Of a DNA stretch of 33,446 bases, positions 1 through 8,062 are shown in pieces. The stretch is from positions 57,640-91,085 of the forward strand of contig NZ_JAHZIA010000001.1 of assembly GCF_019420015.1 (NCBI RefSeq), written 5' to 3'. This stretch comes from Anaerofustis sp. Its GTDB lineage: Bacteria; Bacillota; Clostridia; Eubacteriales; Anaerofustaceae. Below the pieces are notes generated by a model. It ran no database searches. It saw nothing but the letters and a program-made list of their open reading frames with translations, and was not told the DNA's origin. Position 1 is the first letter of the stretch; each line of letters opens with the position of its first letter. Made by a program: the position numbers and the translations under genes.

Positions 1-305
1 GGAAAAGAGTAAAATCTGTTTGAAAAATACGCAAGTGCATCTCTGGTATTTTTGCACTTTATATATGTAATACCAGGATTATAGTCATCCAAATCTTCAC
101 TGTGGCAAATTACGAAAGCCCCATTTTGTATAGCTTTATCAATAAATTTATGCCCGTTTGTTTCGTATCCTTTTATGGCAAAAAACATGGATCCTTTATT
201 GCATTTTCTGGAATCAAAAGTTAAATCTAAAATATCTGTGTTTTCTATGTTATCATTACCCTTTAAAATGTAATCATAACCTTCAATAATACTTTTTAAT
301 TTCAA
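1..305 (-). CDS. murE: MurE, UDP-MurNAc-tripeptide synthetase, N-terminal fragment
   Basis: This is the first ~101 codons of a gene that runs off the left edge. MurE adds the third amino acid (usually meso-diaminopimelate or lysine) to UDP-MurNAc-L-Ala-D-Glu in the cytoplasm during peptidoglycan synthesis. The visible part holds the N-terminal Mur ligase domain signature DSRKCNKGSMFFAIKGYETN followed by GHKFIDKAIQNGA, which is typical of MurE. The ATP-binding and C-terminal domains lie outside, so the third residue cannot be predicted. The start is the TTG at 305, because AAGGAG sits 8 bases upstream and an in-frame TAA follows at 320-318. MurF shares a similar N-terminal domain, but the DSRK/GH pattern favours MurE. 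Confidence 0.83.
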   Translation of the reverse strand, partial: MKLKSIIEGYDYILKGNDNIENTDILDLTFDSRKCNKGSMFFAIKGYETNGHKFIDKAIQNGAFVICHSEDLDDYNPGITYIKCKNTRDALAYFSNRFYSF

Positions 306-327
306 AACTAAAGCTCCTTATTAAAAA

Positions 328-336
328 ATCATACCA
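328..336 (-). promoter_or_regulatory. Possible extended -10 promoter for murE
   Basis: On the minus strand the sequence reads TGGTATGAT, an extended -10 element (TGn followed by TATGAT), about 23 bases upstream of the TTG start. No good -35 was found. The terminator after sigE lies further upstream, so murE needs its own promoter. Confidence 0.35.
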
Positions 337-462
337 TTATTTTCTTATTAAACAGTATTTTAAACTTTATGATTTTTTATATATTTTAAAACTCTACATA
401 AAATAATAACATTAATTTATCATAAAATAAATACCTTTAAATAAACTTAATATAATATTCAT

Positions 463-486
463 TAAAAAAGAAGGCAAAAGCCTTCT
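463..486 (-). terminator. Intrinsic terminator after sigE
   Basis: A perfect 7-bp stem AGAAGGC/GCCTTCT with a 4-base loop is followed on the minus strand by TTTTTTAAT. It begins 4 bases past the sigE stop codon. Confidence 0.85.
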
Positions 487-489
487 ATG

Positions 490-1191
490 TTATGTACACA
501 TTCTTTTAACTTCTTTTTTTAAATTTGAAATAATTCTTTTTTCCAATCTGGAAATATAAGATTGAGATATATTAAGCATATTTGCCAATTCTTTTTGAGT
601 CTTTTTTTCTTTACCGTTAAGACCAAATCTGTAATTTATGATTTCTTTTTCACTTTCTTTTAAATTATCTATCGCAAGAAGCATTATTTCTTTATTTACA
701 TCATCGTCTATTTTGTCTTTTACGGGATCTCCGTTTGTCCCAAGAATATCCGATAAAAGAAGTTCGTTCCCGTCATAATCAACATTAAGAGGTTCATCAA
801 GAGAAATCTCTCCCCTTATTCTGTTTACTTTTCTTAAATGCATGAGTATTTCATTTTCAATGCACTTTGAAGCATATGTTGCCAGCTTTATGTTCTTCTC
901 AACCTTAAAAGTCTTAACCGCTTTAATGAGTCCTATGGTTCCTATTGAAATCAAATCTTCAACGCTGGCAGAAGATGTATCAAATTTTTTTGCTATGTAA
1001 ACAACAAGCCTTAAATTTCTTTCTATCAATATACTTCTGGTTTTGTTTGTTTTATCACTGTTAAGCCTGCTTAATACCTCAGTTTCTTCTTCTTTTGTCA
1101 AAGGTGGAGGGAGCATATAAGAACCGGATATATAAAACAGCTTATTTTTATTAAGCTTCTTTCTTTTTAACATCACAAATAAATTAATCAT
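490..1191 (-). CDS. sigE: Sporulation sigma factor SigmaE, with pro-sequence
   Basis: Mother-cell sigma factor that directs early sporulation transcription after engulfment begins. Strong family landmarks are LPPPLTKEEE near residue 29, NLRLVVYIAKKF and DLISIGTIGLIKAV (region 2), KLATYASKCIENEILM (-10 recognition), DGNELLLSDILGT, and the region 4 helix-turn-helix QKELANMLNISQSYISRLEK. The order and wording match Bacillus SigE rather than SigF, SigG or SigK. I chose the ATG at 1191 (233 aa); a longer reading from TTG at 1203 is less likely. About 19 residues precede FYISGS, which aligns with the Bacillus YYIGGS processing site, so the inhibitory pro-sequence appears retained. The gene sits 14 bases after the spoIIGA-like gene, the usual protease-substrate pair. 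No sigG follows; a terminator does. Confidence 0.95.
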   Translation of the reverse strand: MINLFVMLKRKKLNKNKLFYISGSYMLPPPLTKEEETEVLSRLNSDKTNKTRSILIERNLRLVVYIAKKFDTSSASVEDLISIGTIGLIKAVKTFKVEKNIKLATYASKCIENEILMHLRKVNRIRGEISLDEPLNVDYDGNELLLSDILGTNGDPVKDKIDDDVNKEIMLLAIDNLKESEKEIINYRFGLNGKEKKTQKELANMLNISQSYISRLEKRIISNLKKEVKRMCT

Positions 1192-1205
1192 AAAAACCCC
1201 CAAAG

Positions 1206-1691
1206 CTATTTTATTATTGATACGGGAAGCAGCGCTTCCGACAAGTCAATATCAAGTATACCGATACAAGGATTATAAATTATCTTTTTATATTTATTGT
1301 TTTCAAGAATAATTTTGTCAAACCTTAAAATAGGAAGAATATTCTTTTTATCGGTAGTAGTGTAAAAAGTGTAAGTAAGATCATTCCTTACAGACAAAGG
1401 AAGATTGTTATAGATAAACAGATAATCATTATAATCTTCCAGAGTAAAAGAAAGATTGGTATTTAATATCTCATTTATTATTTTACTGTGAACTATGATT
1501 ACGTCTTCTCCATTAATACTTTTTATAAAATTTCCCGTATCCAAATATCCGACAAATGAAATATTTCTCTCTTTAGAATATAACGTACATGAATAATAAA
1601 GTTTAAACATTATATTATTTAATTTTCTAAATAATATATATGCACCTAAAGCGGTAAAAATACCTGTAAAAATATTTCTTTTGTTAAACAT
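1206..1691 (-). CDS. spoIIGA: SpoIIGA-like pro-SigmaE processing protease, shortened
   Basis: A 161-residue protein directly upstream of sigE. SpoIIGA is a membrane aspartic protease that cleaves pro-SigmaE. Bacillus SpoIIGA is about 309 residues, with five membrane spans followed by a cytoplasmic protease domain. Here only one hydrophobic span is seen (about residues 6-23, IFTGIFTALGAYILF). It is followed by a domain with the catalytic-type motif GYLDTGN around residues 48-54, matching the D-S/T-G motif of the family, and a C-terminus ending in ILDIDLSEALLPVSIIK. The multi-span sensor half is missing. No frame in the 300 bases upstream could encode it, so this is not a simple frameshift. I chose the ATG at 1691 because GAGGTGA lies 8 bases before it; a GTG at 1700 is possible. 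The identification leans on DTG plus position. Confidence 0.72.
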   Translation of the reverse strand: MFNKRNIFTGIFTALGAYILFRKLNNIMFKLYYSCTLYSKERNISFVGYLDTGNFIKSINGEDVIIVHSKIINEILNTNLSFTLEDYNDYLFIYNNLPLSVRNDLTYTFYTTTDKKNILPILRFDKIILENNKYKKIIYNPCIGILDIDLSEALLPVSIIK

Positions 1692-1710
1692 TTCCTTCAC
1701 CTCTGATGCT

Positions 1711-1743
1711 ATTTTACACTTTGAGAATTAATCTTTTTGTCAT
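1711..1743 (-). promoter_or_regulatory. Candidate spoIIG-type promoter with long spacer
   Basis: Reading the minus strand, ATGACA (1743-1738) and TAAAAT (1716-1711) are separated by 21 bases. The Bacillus spoIIG promoter, activated by Spo0A, is known for an unusually long sigma-A spacer (22 bp). A weak 0A-box-like TGTCATA overlaps the -35 on the opposite strand. In such AT-rich DNA this could be chance. Confidence 0.3.
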
Positions 1744-1941
1744 AAAGAAATTATATGAATTTGTTATAAAAGAATATAATAATATTTAAAATCAACCGAT
1801 TTATTTGTGCTTTAAAACAAATTTAATATGTTTTGTAATGAGAATGCCAATTAAAAATCTTTTTTGTTGCTTTTAATGCTAATCATATTGAAATGAGAAA
1901 TTAAATAACCTATTTGGAAATATTTAATATAAATCAAGAAT

Positions 1942-1982
1942 AAAAAACAAAAAAGCCTTTTCGTTTTTAACAAAAAGACTTT
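1942..1982 (-). terminator. Intrinsic terminator after gntR
   Basis: On the minus strand AAAGTCTTTTTG pairs with CGAAAAGGCTTT (12 bp, two G-U pairs) around a 7-base loop, followed by TTTGTTTTTT. Confidence 0.8.
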
Positions 1983-2009
1983 ATAAAATAAAAATATTAA
2001 ACTGTGATT

Positions 2010-2729
2010 TTATTTTTCTCTTCCGACCATTTCAATTTCCAATTCATATTTACTTCCCACAATTTTGGAATGGTCAATACAAATAGGTTTTTGCCCCATA
2101 AAACAGGTCCTTTTAAGTTCTATCAATGCATTGCCTACAGGGATATCAAGCATTTGACTTTCCTCGAATGTTGCATTTTTTGCAGAAATAAGTTCTGTAG
2201 CAGAATCAAAGCTTATTCCATATTCTCTTTCCAAAAATGCATAAAGTGAAGTTATATCATCCTGTCTTTTCATTATTTCGGGAACATCTTCTTTTCTTAA
2301 ATAGTTTTTAACTATTGCTATAGGAACACCATTTGCAAGCTGTATCCTTTGAATTCTTATAATCATCGTACCATTTTCTATTCCCAATCGCTCACTTATA
2401 AAATCATCTGCAGCTACGGTATCTATAAATATGTTCTTTGGTTTAACATCATACCCTTTATGTCTTAAAGTTTCAGATACAGACGTAACATGATTTAAAC
2501 TTTGCATTGTCTTGTTATCTGTAACGACTGTCCCCTTTCCCTGTTGAGCTTTTAAAAAACCTTCTCTTGAAAGTAAATCGACAGCCTTTCTTACAGTCGT
2601 TCTGCTGACATTAAACATCTTTTCTATTTCGGGTTCAGGCGGTATTAAATCTCCCGGTTTATAATATCCGTTTTCTATCTTTTCTTTAAAATACGTATAA
2701 AGTTTGCTATATTGATATACTTTTTCCAT
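2010..2729 (-). CDS. GntR-family transcriptional regulator, HutC/UTRA type
   Basis: A one-component repressor or activator that binds DNA through a winged helix and a small ligand through a C-terminal UTRA domain. Residues 8-75 form the GntR domain, with YFKEKIENGYYKPGDLIPPE, the recognition segment FNVSRTTVRKAVDLLSREG, and QGKGTVV as the wing. Residues from about 90 to 235 fit UTRA, including ERLGIENGTMIIRIQRIQLA and a C-terminal ELKRTCFMGQKPICIDHS stretch. Length (239 aa) is normal. AAGGGGT precedes the ATG. It is a single gene between terminators, with no transporter or catabolic operon beside it, so the ligand and target cannot be inferred. Sugar-phosphate or amino-sugar responsive members such as NagR are common in Firmicutes, but nothing here shows that. 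Confidence 0.93.
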   Translation of the reverse strand: MEKVYQYSKLYTYFKEKIENGYYKPGDLIPPEPEIEKMFNVSRTTVRKAVDLLSREGFLKAQQGKGTVVTDNKTMQSLNHVTSVSETLRHKGYDVKPKNIFIDTVAADDFISERLGIENGTMIIRIQRIQLANGVPIAIVKNYLRKEDVPEIMKRQDDITSLYAFLEREYGISFDSATELISAKNATFEESQMLDIPVGNALIELKRTCFMGQKPICIDHSKIVGSKYELEIEMVGREK

Positions 2730-2758
2730 TATTATTACCCCTTATTGATTATTCATAT

Positions 2759-2787
2759 ATTTTAATATAAAAACATATTTAAATCAA
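2759..2787 (-). promoter_or_regulatory. Candidate promoter of the gntR gene
   Basis: TTGATT (2787-2782), a 17-base spacer and TAAAAT (2764-2759) on the minus strand, lying directly behind the spo0A terminator and about 30 bases before the ATG. Confidence 0.5.
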
Positions 2788-2788
2788 C

Positions 2789-2819
2789 AAAAAAGAGTGA
2801 TAAACATCATTATCACTCT
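2789..2819 (-). terminator. Intrinsic terminator after spo0A
   Basis: A perfect 10-bp stem AGAGTGATAA/TTATCACTCT with a 6-base loop. On the minus strand it runs into TTTTTTGTTG. Confidence 0.88.
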
Positions 2820-2842
2820 AAATATTTATATAAAATTGTCTA

Positions 2843-3616
2843 TTATGCATATTGTCCTATGTCAAGTCTCATTTTATCAGCTACCATTGCAATGAATTCT
2901 GAGTTAGTAGGTTTTCCTTTGTTTTGATCTATTGTATAACCGAATATCTTATCTATAGTTTCAACTCTACCTCTGTTCCATGCAACTTCTATTGCATGTC
3001 TTATGGCCCTTTCAACTCTGCTTGGTGTTGTATTGTATTTTTCTGCAATCATTGGATACAATGTTTTTGTTATTCCACCCAAAAGTTCAACATCATCTAT
3101 GACAAGCTTAATGGCTTCTCTTAAATAGATGTATCCTTTTATATGAGCAGGAACTCCCACTTCATGCAAAATAGAAGTAACCATAACTTGATAATTATTA
3201 TCTTTTTTATCTTGTGTTTCTTTTGGTTCATCCTTAACATCAGGAGAAAAATAAGCATCTATTTCTCTAGATAATTCATTAAAATCAAAGGGTTTTAAAA
3301 AGTAATAGTCAGCTCCAAGATTTACCGTTTGTCTTGTAAATGATTCTCCGCCTACTGCCGACATCATAATTACATGGGGAGAATAATCCTCCATCTCTTT
3401 TTTGTTTAACTTTTCAAGCACTCCTATACCGTCAAGCATAGGCATGATAGTATCCACAAGCAGAATGTCGGGTCTTTCTTTATCGACAATATCAATCAAA
3501 TCTTTCCCGTTTCCTACTACTCCCACCACATTATAATTTTCCTGTTCTTCGAAATGGTCTTTTACAGCCAAAGCAAATTTCTCATTATCATCTGCAATTG
3601 CAACTTTATATACCAT
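2843..3616 (-). CDS. spo0A: Spo0A, master response regulator of sporulation
   Basis: The phosphorelay end-point that binds 0A boxes and turns on sporulation genes such as spoIIG. Residues 1-125 are a receiver domain with the acidic pair D9/D10, phosphoacceptor D55 in LLVDTIMPMLDG, and MMSA plus FLKPFDF as switch elements. A linker with DEPKETQDKK leads to the Spo0A_C effector domain (about 148-257). This carries HEVGVPAHIKGYIYLREAI and the near-invariant recognition helix PSRVERAIRHAIEVAW. Length (257 aa) is close to Bacillus (267). AGGAGG lies 7 bases before the ATG. It follows spoIVB, the standard Firmicute order. Nothing in the coding sequence suggests inactivation. Confidence 0.98.
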   Translation of the reverse strand: MVYKVAIADDNEKFALAVKDHFEEQENYNVVGVVGNGKDLIDIVDKERPDILLVDTIMPMLDGIGVLEKLNKKEMEDYSPHVIMMSAVGGESFTRQTVNLGADYYFLKPFDFNELSREIDAYFSPDVKDEPKETQDKKDNNYQVMVTSILHEVGVPAHIKGYIYLREAIKLVIDDVELLGGITKTLYPMIAEKYNTTPSRVERAIRHAIEVAWNRGRVETIDKIFGYTIDQNKGKPTNSEFIAMVADKMRLDIGQYA

Positions 3617-3650
3617 AATTTCTCCTCCTGATTAAATATTATTTTGTTTT

Positions 3651-3679
3651 ATTTTAATTTCTTTTAAAGATTACTACAA
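3651..3679 (-). promoter_or_regulatory. Candidate sigma-A promoter for spo0A
   Basis: TTGTAG (3679-3674), a 17-base spacer and TAAAAT (3656-3651) on the minus strand. A 6-of-7 match to the 0A box (TGTCTAA at 3695-3701, consensus TGTCGAA) lies just upstream of the -35. No sigma-H match was convincing. Confidence 0.4.
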
Positions 3680-3697
3680 TTTTAATGCAAAGTTTGT

Positions 3698-4975
3698 CTA
3701 ATTTTGTTTAGTTAACAAATCTTCTAAAAGCCATTCTATATATATCCCATACCCTTTAGTTGAATCGGAAATAAAAACATGTGTAACGGCACCTACAAGC
3801 TTTCCATCCTGAATTATAGGACTGCCGCTCATACCTTGAACAATACCTCCGGTTTTCGATAGAAGCTCTTTATCTGTAACTTCTATAAGCATACTTTTAG
3901 TATTCTTCTTTGTTTGTCTGTAAGTTTTTTTTATTTTAATGTCAAAAAGCCTTGGACCGCTACCGTCAACAGTTGTTAAAATCTGTGCATCCCCTTCTTT
4001 TATTTTATCTTGAAGAAGGATGTTTAAAGCTTTGCCAGAAGAAGCTGATTTTTTCGTAACATCTCCGTAAATACCATAATCATTATTTAAATTTATGGAA
4101 CCTATTACGTCTTTTTTATCCGCTTTTAATACTCCTCTAAGCTCACCAGGTGAATTCCTTCGTCCTTTGACGATACTTATTAATTCACTTTCTATAACAT
4201 CTCCGTTTTTTACCGGCATTATAATACCGGTATCAACGTCATTTATGCTATGTCCTAAAGCAACAAATCTTGTCATATCTTCATTGTAACATGTTAAAGT
4301 TCCTATTCCCGCAACACTATCCCTCACCCATAACCCGATTTTATATTTATTGTCTTTCTTTGCTTTTTCAGGTAGTATTTTTATGGTTTGTTCAGTATTT
4401 TCTCTTTTTATGACCATAGAAACTTCTTTATGAGTTATTTTATTAAGCTCGTTTATAACTTCAGTGGCGTTATAAACTTTATTACCGTCAATCTCAAGTA
4501 TTATATCCCCCATCCTTATACCTGCTTCTTTTGCCGGACAGACCTCATCATCATCTTTATTTATAAAAGACTGAAATTGTACGGCAATAGCACCTTTGGT
4601 GTTCATATTTACACCAACCAAACTTCCGGACGGGAAAAGTTTTACATTTGGGATAACATTTATATTGTAATTATTTATAGGAATAAGTCCAAACAACTTA
4701 GCTTTTAATTTATATTTACCTGTGGAATTGGAGTAAACTTTAATTTTATCATCATCAATTTTATATTCCGAATTGGATTTTCCGTTTACTTTTAAATCCT
4801 TGCTTTCATTTTCAAGTTTACAATTCTTAGGCAAATTTAATGAAACACTGGTAGTTTGACTTGATAAAACAGCTATTTCTTTAGTATTGTAATTAAGCAA
4901 TAATAGATAAGCCGAAAATATTAATATTATAGTTAAAAACCCTAAAAGAATTTTTTTGTTATTTATTATTTTCAC
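3698..4975 (-). CDS. spoIVB: SpoIVB, signalling serine peptidase (S55 family)
   Basis: Secreted by the forespore, SpoIVB cleaves SpoIVFA to release SigmaK processing in Bacillus. From the chosen start, a membrane anchor spans about residues 7-26 (ILLGFLTIILIFSAYLLLL). A PDZ domain follows in the middle (GIRMGDIILEIDGNKVYNA), then the peptidase domain. Its catalytic His lies in FVALGHSINDVDTG and its Ser in GMSGSPIIQDGKLVGAVTHV near the C-terminus. I place the start at the GTG at 4975, because GAGGT lies 6 bases upstream. This gives 425 residues, against 426 for Bacillus SpoIVB; an ATG at 5014 has no ribosome site. The gene lies between recN and spo0A as in most endospore formers. Confidence 0.96.
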   Translation of the reverse strand: MKIINNKKILLGFLTIILIFSAYLLLLNYNTKEIAVLSSQTTSVSLNLPKNCKLENESKDLKVNGKSNSEYKIDDDKIKVYSNSTGKYKLKAKLFGLIPINNYNINVIPNVKLFPSGSLVGVNMNTKGAIAVQFQSFINKDDDEVCPAKEAGIRMGDIILEIDGNKVYNATEVINELNKITHKEVSMVIKRENTEQTIKILPEKAKKDNKYKIGLWVRDSVAGIGTLTCYNEDMTRFVALGHSINDVDTGIIMPVKNGDVIESELISIVKGRRNSPGELRGVLKADKKDVIGSINLNNDYGIYGDVTKKSASSGKALNILLQDKIKEGDAQILTTVDGSGPRLFDIKIKKTYRQTKKNTKSMLIEVTDKELLSKTGGIVQGMSGSPIIQDGKLVGAVTHVFISDSTKGYGIYIEWLLEDLLTKQN

Positions 4976-5048
4976 ACTTTTTACCTCGTTTGTTTTTTTA
5001 TATATTTTTTCCATTTATGAAAAAAATATAAACAAACTTATAAAGTGT

Positions 5049-6746
5049 TTAAGATTTTTTTATTTTTTCTGCATTAGTAAGCATATCTTTAGCATACATC
5101 AAAGCATTATTGCTTATATTTTCACCGCTGATAATCCTTACCAATTCATTTACTTTTTCTTCTTCGTTTAATTTTACGAATGAAGTGTACGTATTATCTT
5201 CTCGTATTTCTTTTTTTATGAAATAATTAGTATCTGCCATAGATGCAATTTGCGGAAGATGGGTTATAGCAAGTATTTGATGATTTTTGCTGAGTTCCCA
5301 CATCTGCTTACCGACAACAAGGGCAGTTTGACCGCTTATACCCGTATCTATTTCATCAAAAATCAAACAATCAATATTATCGTTTTGAGAAAGTACTCGT
5401 TTAAAAGACAGCATAACTCTGGATATTTCGCCTCCGGATGCAACCTTATTCAATGCTTTTAAACTTTCTCCTTTGTTTGTTGAAATGAGGAAAGTAATAT
5501 CGTCAACACCTTTTTTTGTATATAGATTATTTTCACTCAAATCTTTGAACTGTGCTGTAAAAACAGTCCCTTTCATTGAAAGAAGTTGTAAATTTTCTGT
5601 TATTTTACTGCAAAAATCTTCTGAAGCTTTAATCCTTTTTTCTCTCAATTCATAAGCAGCTTTTAAATATGTATCTTTCTTTTCCGCAAGCTCTTTTTTA
5701 AGTGCTGCTATTTTTTCATCATAATTATTAATAAGTTCCAACCGTGAATTTATTTTATCTTTATATTCCAAAATTTCTTCTATTGTAGAACCGTATTTCT
5801 TTTTAAGATTATTTATTTTATTTAATTTGCTTTCTATATCGTTAAGCTCAACAGGATCAAAGGTTATGGAGTCTCTGTAATCCCGAAGGAAGAAAACTAC
5901 CTCATCAATAAGAGTCTTTCCTTCTCTAAGCATTTCAATATTTTCTTTTACGCTTTCATCGAATATCTCCACTTGAGAAAATGATTTATCGGCTTCCGAT
6001 AAATTTTCAAGTACGTTATTTTCGTTTTTATATAAAAGAGAGTATGTTTTGTCAATATAATTATAAATATTTTGCGAATTTAAAAGTATTTTTTCCCTTT
6101 TTATAAGCTCTTCATCTTCACCGGGTGTAAGTTCGATCTCATCAATTTCTTCAAACTGTCTGGTAAGAGTATCAAAGTTATTTTCATTATCTTTTGCTTT
6201 GTTTTTTATTTCATTAAAATCTTTTTCTGCTTTCTTAAACGAACTATAAGAGTCTTCTACTTTTCTTAAAATATCTTTTATCTGATTATTCGCATATGAA
6301 TCCAAAAAATCCAAATGAGTATGTTGATTTAGAAGCTTTTGATGCTCATGTTGACCGTGTATATCAATAAGATGGGTTCCTACCTCTTTTAAAGTTGAAA
6401 CATTAACCAAAGTAGAATTTATCTTACAAATACTTCTGCCTTTGACATTTATCTCCCTGGATAAAATCAAAGTATCGTCGCTTATATCTATCGAAAGTTC
6501 ATTTAAAACCCTTCTTAAATCATCATTATTTTCAGGAATGGTAAACAAAGCTTGAATGCTTGCCTTGTCTTTACCTGTCCTTATGTTCTCACTCTTTGCA
6601 TGCTCTCCCAAAACTAAGGATAATGCCCCTATAATTATAGATTTTCCTGCTCCTGTTTCACCTGTTATAATATTCAAGCCTTCTTCGAAATCAATACTTA
6701 ATTTATCTATGATTGCATAGTTGTTGACATTAAGCGATAACAGCAT
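5049..6746 (-). CDS. recN: RecN, SMC-like DNA repair ATPase
   Basis: Acts early in double-strand-break repair as an SMC-related ATPase that gathers DNA ends. The Walker A motif GETGAGKS is at residues 29-36. The Walker B and D-loop region is CLIFDEIDTGISG, preceded by the signature VASGGEISRVMLSFK. Between them lie long charged helices (roughly 150-370) rich in K, E and D, as expected for the coiled-coil arms. Length (565 aa) is typical. Its ATG lies one base after the argR stop and its ribosome site is inside the end of argR, so the two are translationally coupled. The order argR-recN-spoIVB-spo0A is conserved in Firmicutes. Confidence 0.97.
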   Translation of the reverse strand: MLLSLNVNNYAIIDKLSIDFEEGLNIITGETGAGKSIIIGALSLVLGEHAKSENIRTGKDKASIQALFTIPENNDDLRRVLNELSIDISDDTLILSREINVKGRSICKINSTLVNVSTLKEVGTHLIDIHGQHEHQKLLNQHTHLDFLDSYANNQIKDILRKVEDSYSSFKKAEKDFNEIKNKAKDNENNFDTLTRQFEEIDEIELTPGEDEELIKREKILLNSQNIYNYIDKTYSLLYKNENNVLENLSEADKSFSQVEIFDESVKENIEMLREGKTLIDEVVFFLRDYRDSITFDPVELNDIESKLNKINNLKKKYGSTIEEILEYKDKINSRLELINNYDEKIAALKKELAEKKDTYLKAAYELREKRIKASEDFCSKITENLQLLSMKGTVFTAQFKDLSENNLYTKKGVDDITFLISTNKGESLKALNKVASGGEISRVMLSFKRVLSQNDNIDCLIFDEIDTGISGQTALVVGKQMWELSKNHQILAITHLPQIASMADTNYFIKKEIREDNTYTSFVKLNEEEKVNELVRIISGENISNNALMYAKDMLTNAEKIKKS

Positions 6747-6747
6747 A

Positions 6748-7206
6748 TTATTTTCCTTTCTTCAAAAGTGATTCGAATTTTTTCACAAGTTCTTTTGCAC
6801 TGTCTTCGTTTCTTACCAAAATAAACAATGTATCGTCTCCTGCCACAGTACCTATAACCTCATTCAACTTAAGTGCATCAATTGCAACTCCTGCCGCCTG
6901 AGCCATTCCGGTTATAGTATGAAGGCAAACAAAATTATTGGCATAATCAATCGTCAATACCGCTTCTCTGAATACATTAACTATTCTGTCATCCAAATCA
7001 GAACTTTGATTGGTGTACGCGGCATATTTATATTTTCCGCTTTTGGTCATTACTTTTACGAGCTTCATTTGCCTTATATCTCTTGAAACGGTTGCTTGTG
7101 TTACATTTATACCGGCTTCACGTAAATAATTTGTCAAATCTTCCTGCGTCTCAACCTCATATTTGTTTAGTATCTCCAAAATTTTCGAATGTCTGTCAAT
7201 TTTCAT
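6748..7206 (-). CDS. argR: ArgR/AhrC, arginine repressor
   Basis: An arginine-responsive hexameric regulator of arginine biosynthesis and catabolism. The N-terminal winged helix covers residues 1-70, starting MKIDRHSKILEIL, with INVTQATVSRDIRQMKLVKV as the recognition helix. The C-terminal oligomerisation and arginine-binding domain includes VIGTVAGDDTLFILVR, with the GTxAGDDT motif that binds arginine. I use the ATG at 7206 (152 aa) because AAGGAG lies 8 bases before it and family members begin this way; an ATG at 7227 would add seven unneeded residues. The start overlaps the end of nadK by 11 bases. No arginine genes are visible in the window. Confidence 0.95.
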   Translation of the reverse strand: MKIDRHSKILEILNKYEVETQEDLTNYLREAGINVTQATVSRDIRQMKLVKVMTKSGKYKYAAYTNQSSDLDDRIVNVFREAVLTIDYANNFVCLHTITGMAQAAGVAIDALKLNEVIGTVAGDDTLFILVRNEDSAKELVKKFESLLKKGK

Positions 7207-8059
7207 TATCAATTTCTCCTTCGGCAATAGGGTTTTTTATTTTATTTACAAGTAAAGAATAGAAATTATAATCATCAAATCTGATAAACGGTGCTTTTAA
7301 ACTGCTTTTCTTTACTATTATTTCATTTCCTTGAATTTTAGGTTCCATACTGTCTATGTATATACTGGTTATGCAAGGATTGAATTTTATTTTTACAACA
7401 TCTTCACTACTGACTATTATACTTGTACTGTTTAAAGTATGAGCACATATTGGATTTATAATAAATAAATCACAATTTGGATTTACAACAGGTCCTCCGC
7501 TTGAAAGATTATATGCAGTTGATCCTGTAGGTCCGGAAATAATTACCCCGTCAGCAAGATAATCGGCAAAAACCTCATCATTTATATAAACTTTATATTC
7601 GGCAACCCCATAATGATTTTTTCTGAACAACACAGCATCATTAAGAGCAAAACCTATATAATTATTTTCCTTATCATATACATCTAATAACATTCTTTCG
7701 TCAAGAGTATAGCTCCCATCAAGAGCCTTATCTACATATTTTTTCCATTTGCCTTTTTCTACGTTTGCCAAAAATCCGACTTTACCGAAATTTATACCCA
7801 AAATAGGTTTTTGATACTTACCTATTTGAGATAAAGCTTTTAGTATTGTTCCGTCTCCCCCTATTATTATAAGAAACTCAACTTTTTTTATATTATCTTC
7901 GTTAAGTATAGAAAAATTATCAATATTCGGATTGTTCAAGGGCTCTTCAAGATACATATGAATGTTTCGATCATACAGATAATGCACGATTTGCCTTGTA
8001 AAGTCCATATATTTATCTTTTTTATAATTCGTTATTATTCCAACATATCTTTCTTTCAT
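7196..8059 (-). CDS. nadK: NAD kinase
   Basis: Phosphorylates NAD to NADP in the cytoplasm, the only known route to NADP. The diagnostic GGDG motif is at residues 67-70 (IIGGDGTILKA), followed by LGINFGKVGFLANV and the conserved SGPTGSTAYNLSSGGP substrate segment. INPICAHTLNSTSIIVS corresponds to the family PICPHSL region. Length (287 aa) is normal. It starts 3 bases after tlyA and its 3' end overlaps argR, so it belongs to the tlyA-nadK-argR-recN operon. Confidence 0.96.
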   Translation of the reverse strand: MKERYVGIITNYKKDKYMDFTRQIVHYLYDRNIHMYLEEPLNNPNIDNFSILNEDNIKKVEFLIIIGGDGTILKALSQIGKYQKPILGINFGKVGFLANVEKGKWKKYVDKALDGSYTLDERMLLDVYDKENNYIGFALNDAVLFRKNHYGVAEYKVYINDEVFADYLADGVIISGPTGSTAYNLSSGGPVVNPNCDLFIINPICAHTLNSTSIIVSSEDVVKIKFNPCITSIYIDSMEPKIQGNEIIVKKSSLKAPFIRFDDYNFYSLLVNKIKNPIAEGEIDNEN

Positions 8060-8062
8060 TTT

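Larger units (their letters stand above)
1701..2009. other. 309-base noncoding gap between spoIIGA and gntR
   Basis: No open frame of note on either strand; stops are frequent. It holds the gntR terminator (1942-1982) at its right end and the candidate spoIIGA promoter at its left end. The middle (about 1750-1940) is AT-rich with no clear hairpin or repeat. I saw no remnant of the missing SpoIIGA membrane domain. Confidence 0.7.

Noticed and set aside
1701..1940. Frameshifted remainder of a full-length spoIIGA
   Set aside because: Translation of the region in the relevant direction gives frequent stops and no run of hydrophobic spans, so I do not call a pseudogene.
3693..3701. 0A box (TTTGTCTAA) upstream of spo0A as a firm feature
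   Set aside because: One mismatch in the core heptamer and very AT-rich surroundings make chance likely; it is only mentioned with the promoter.
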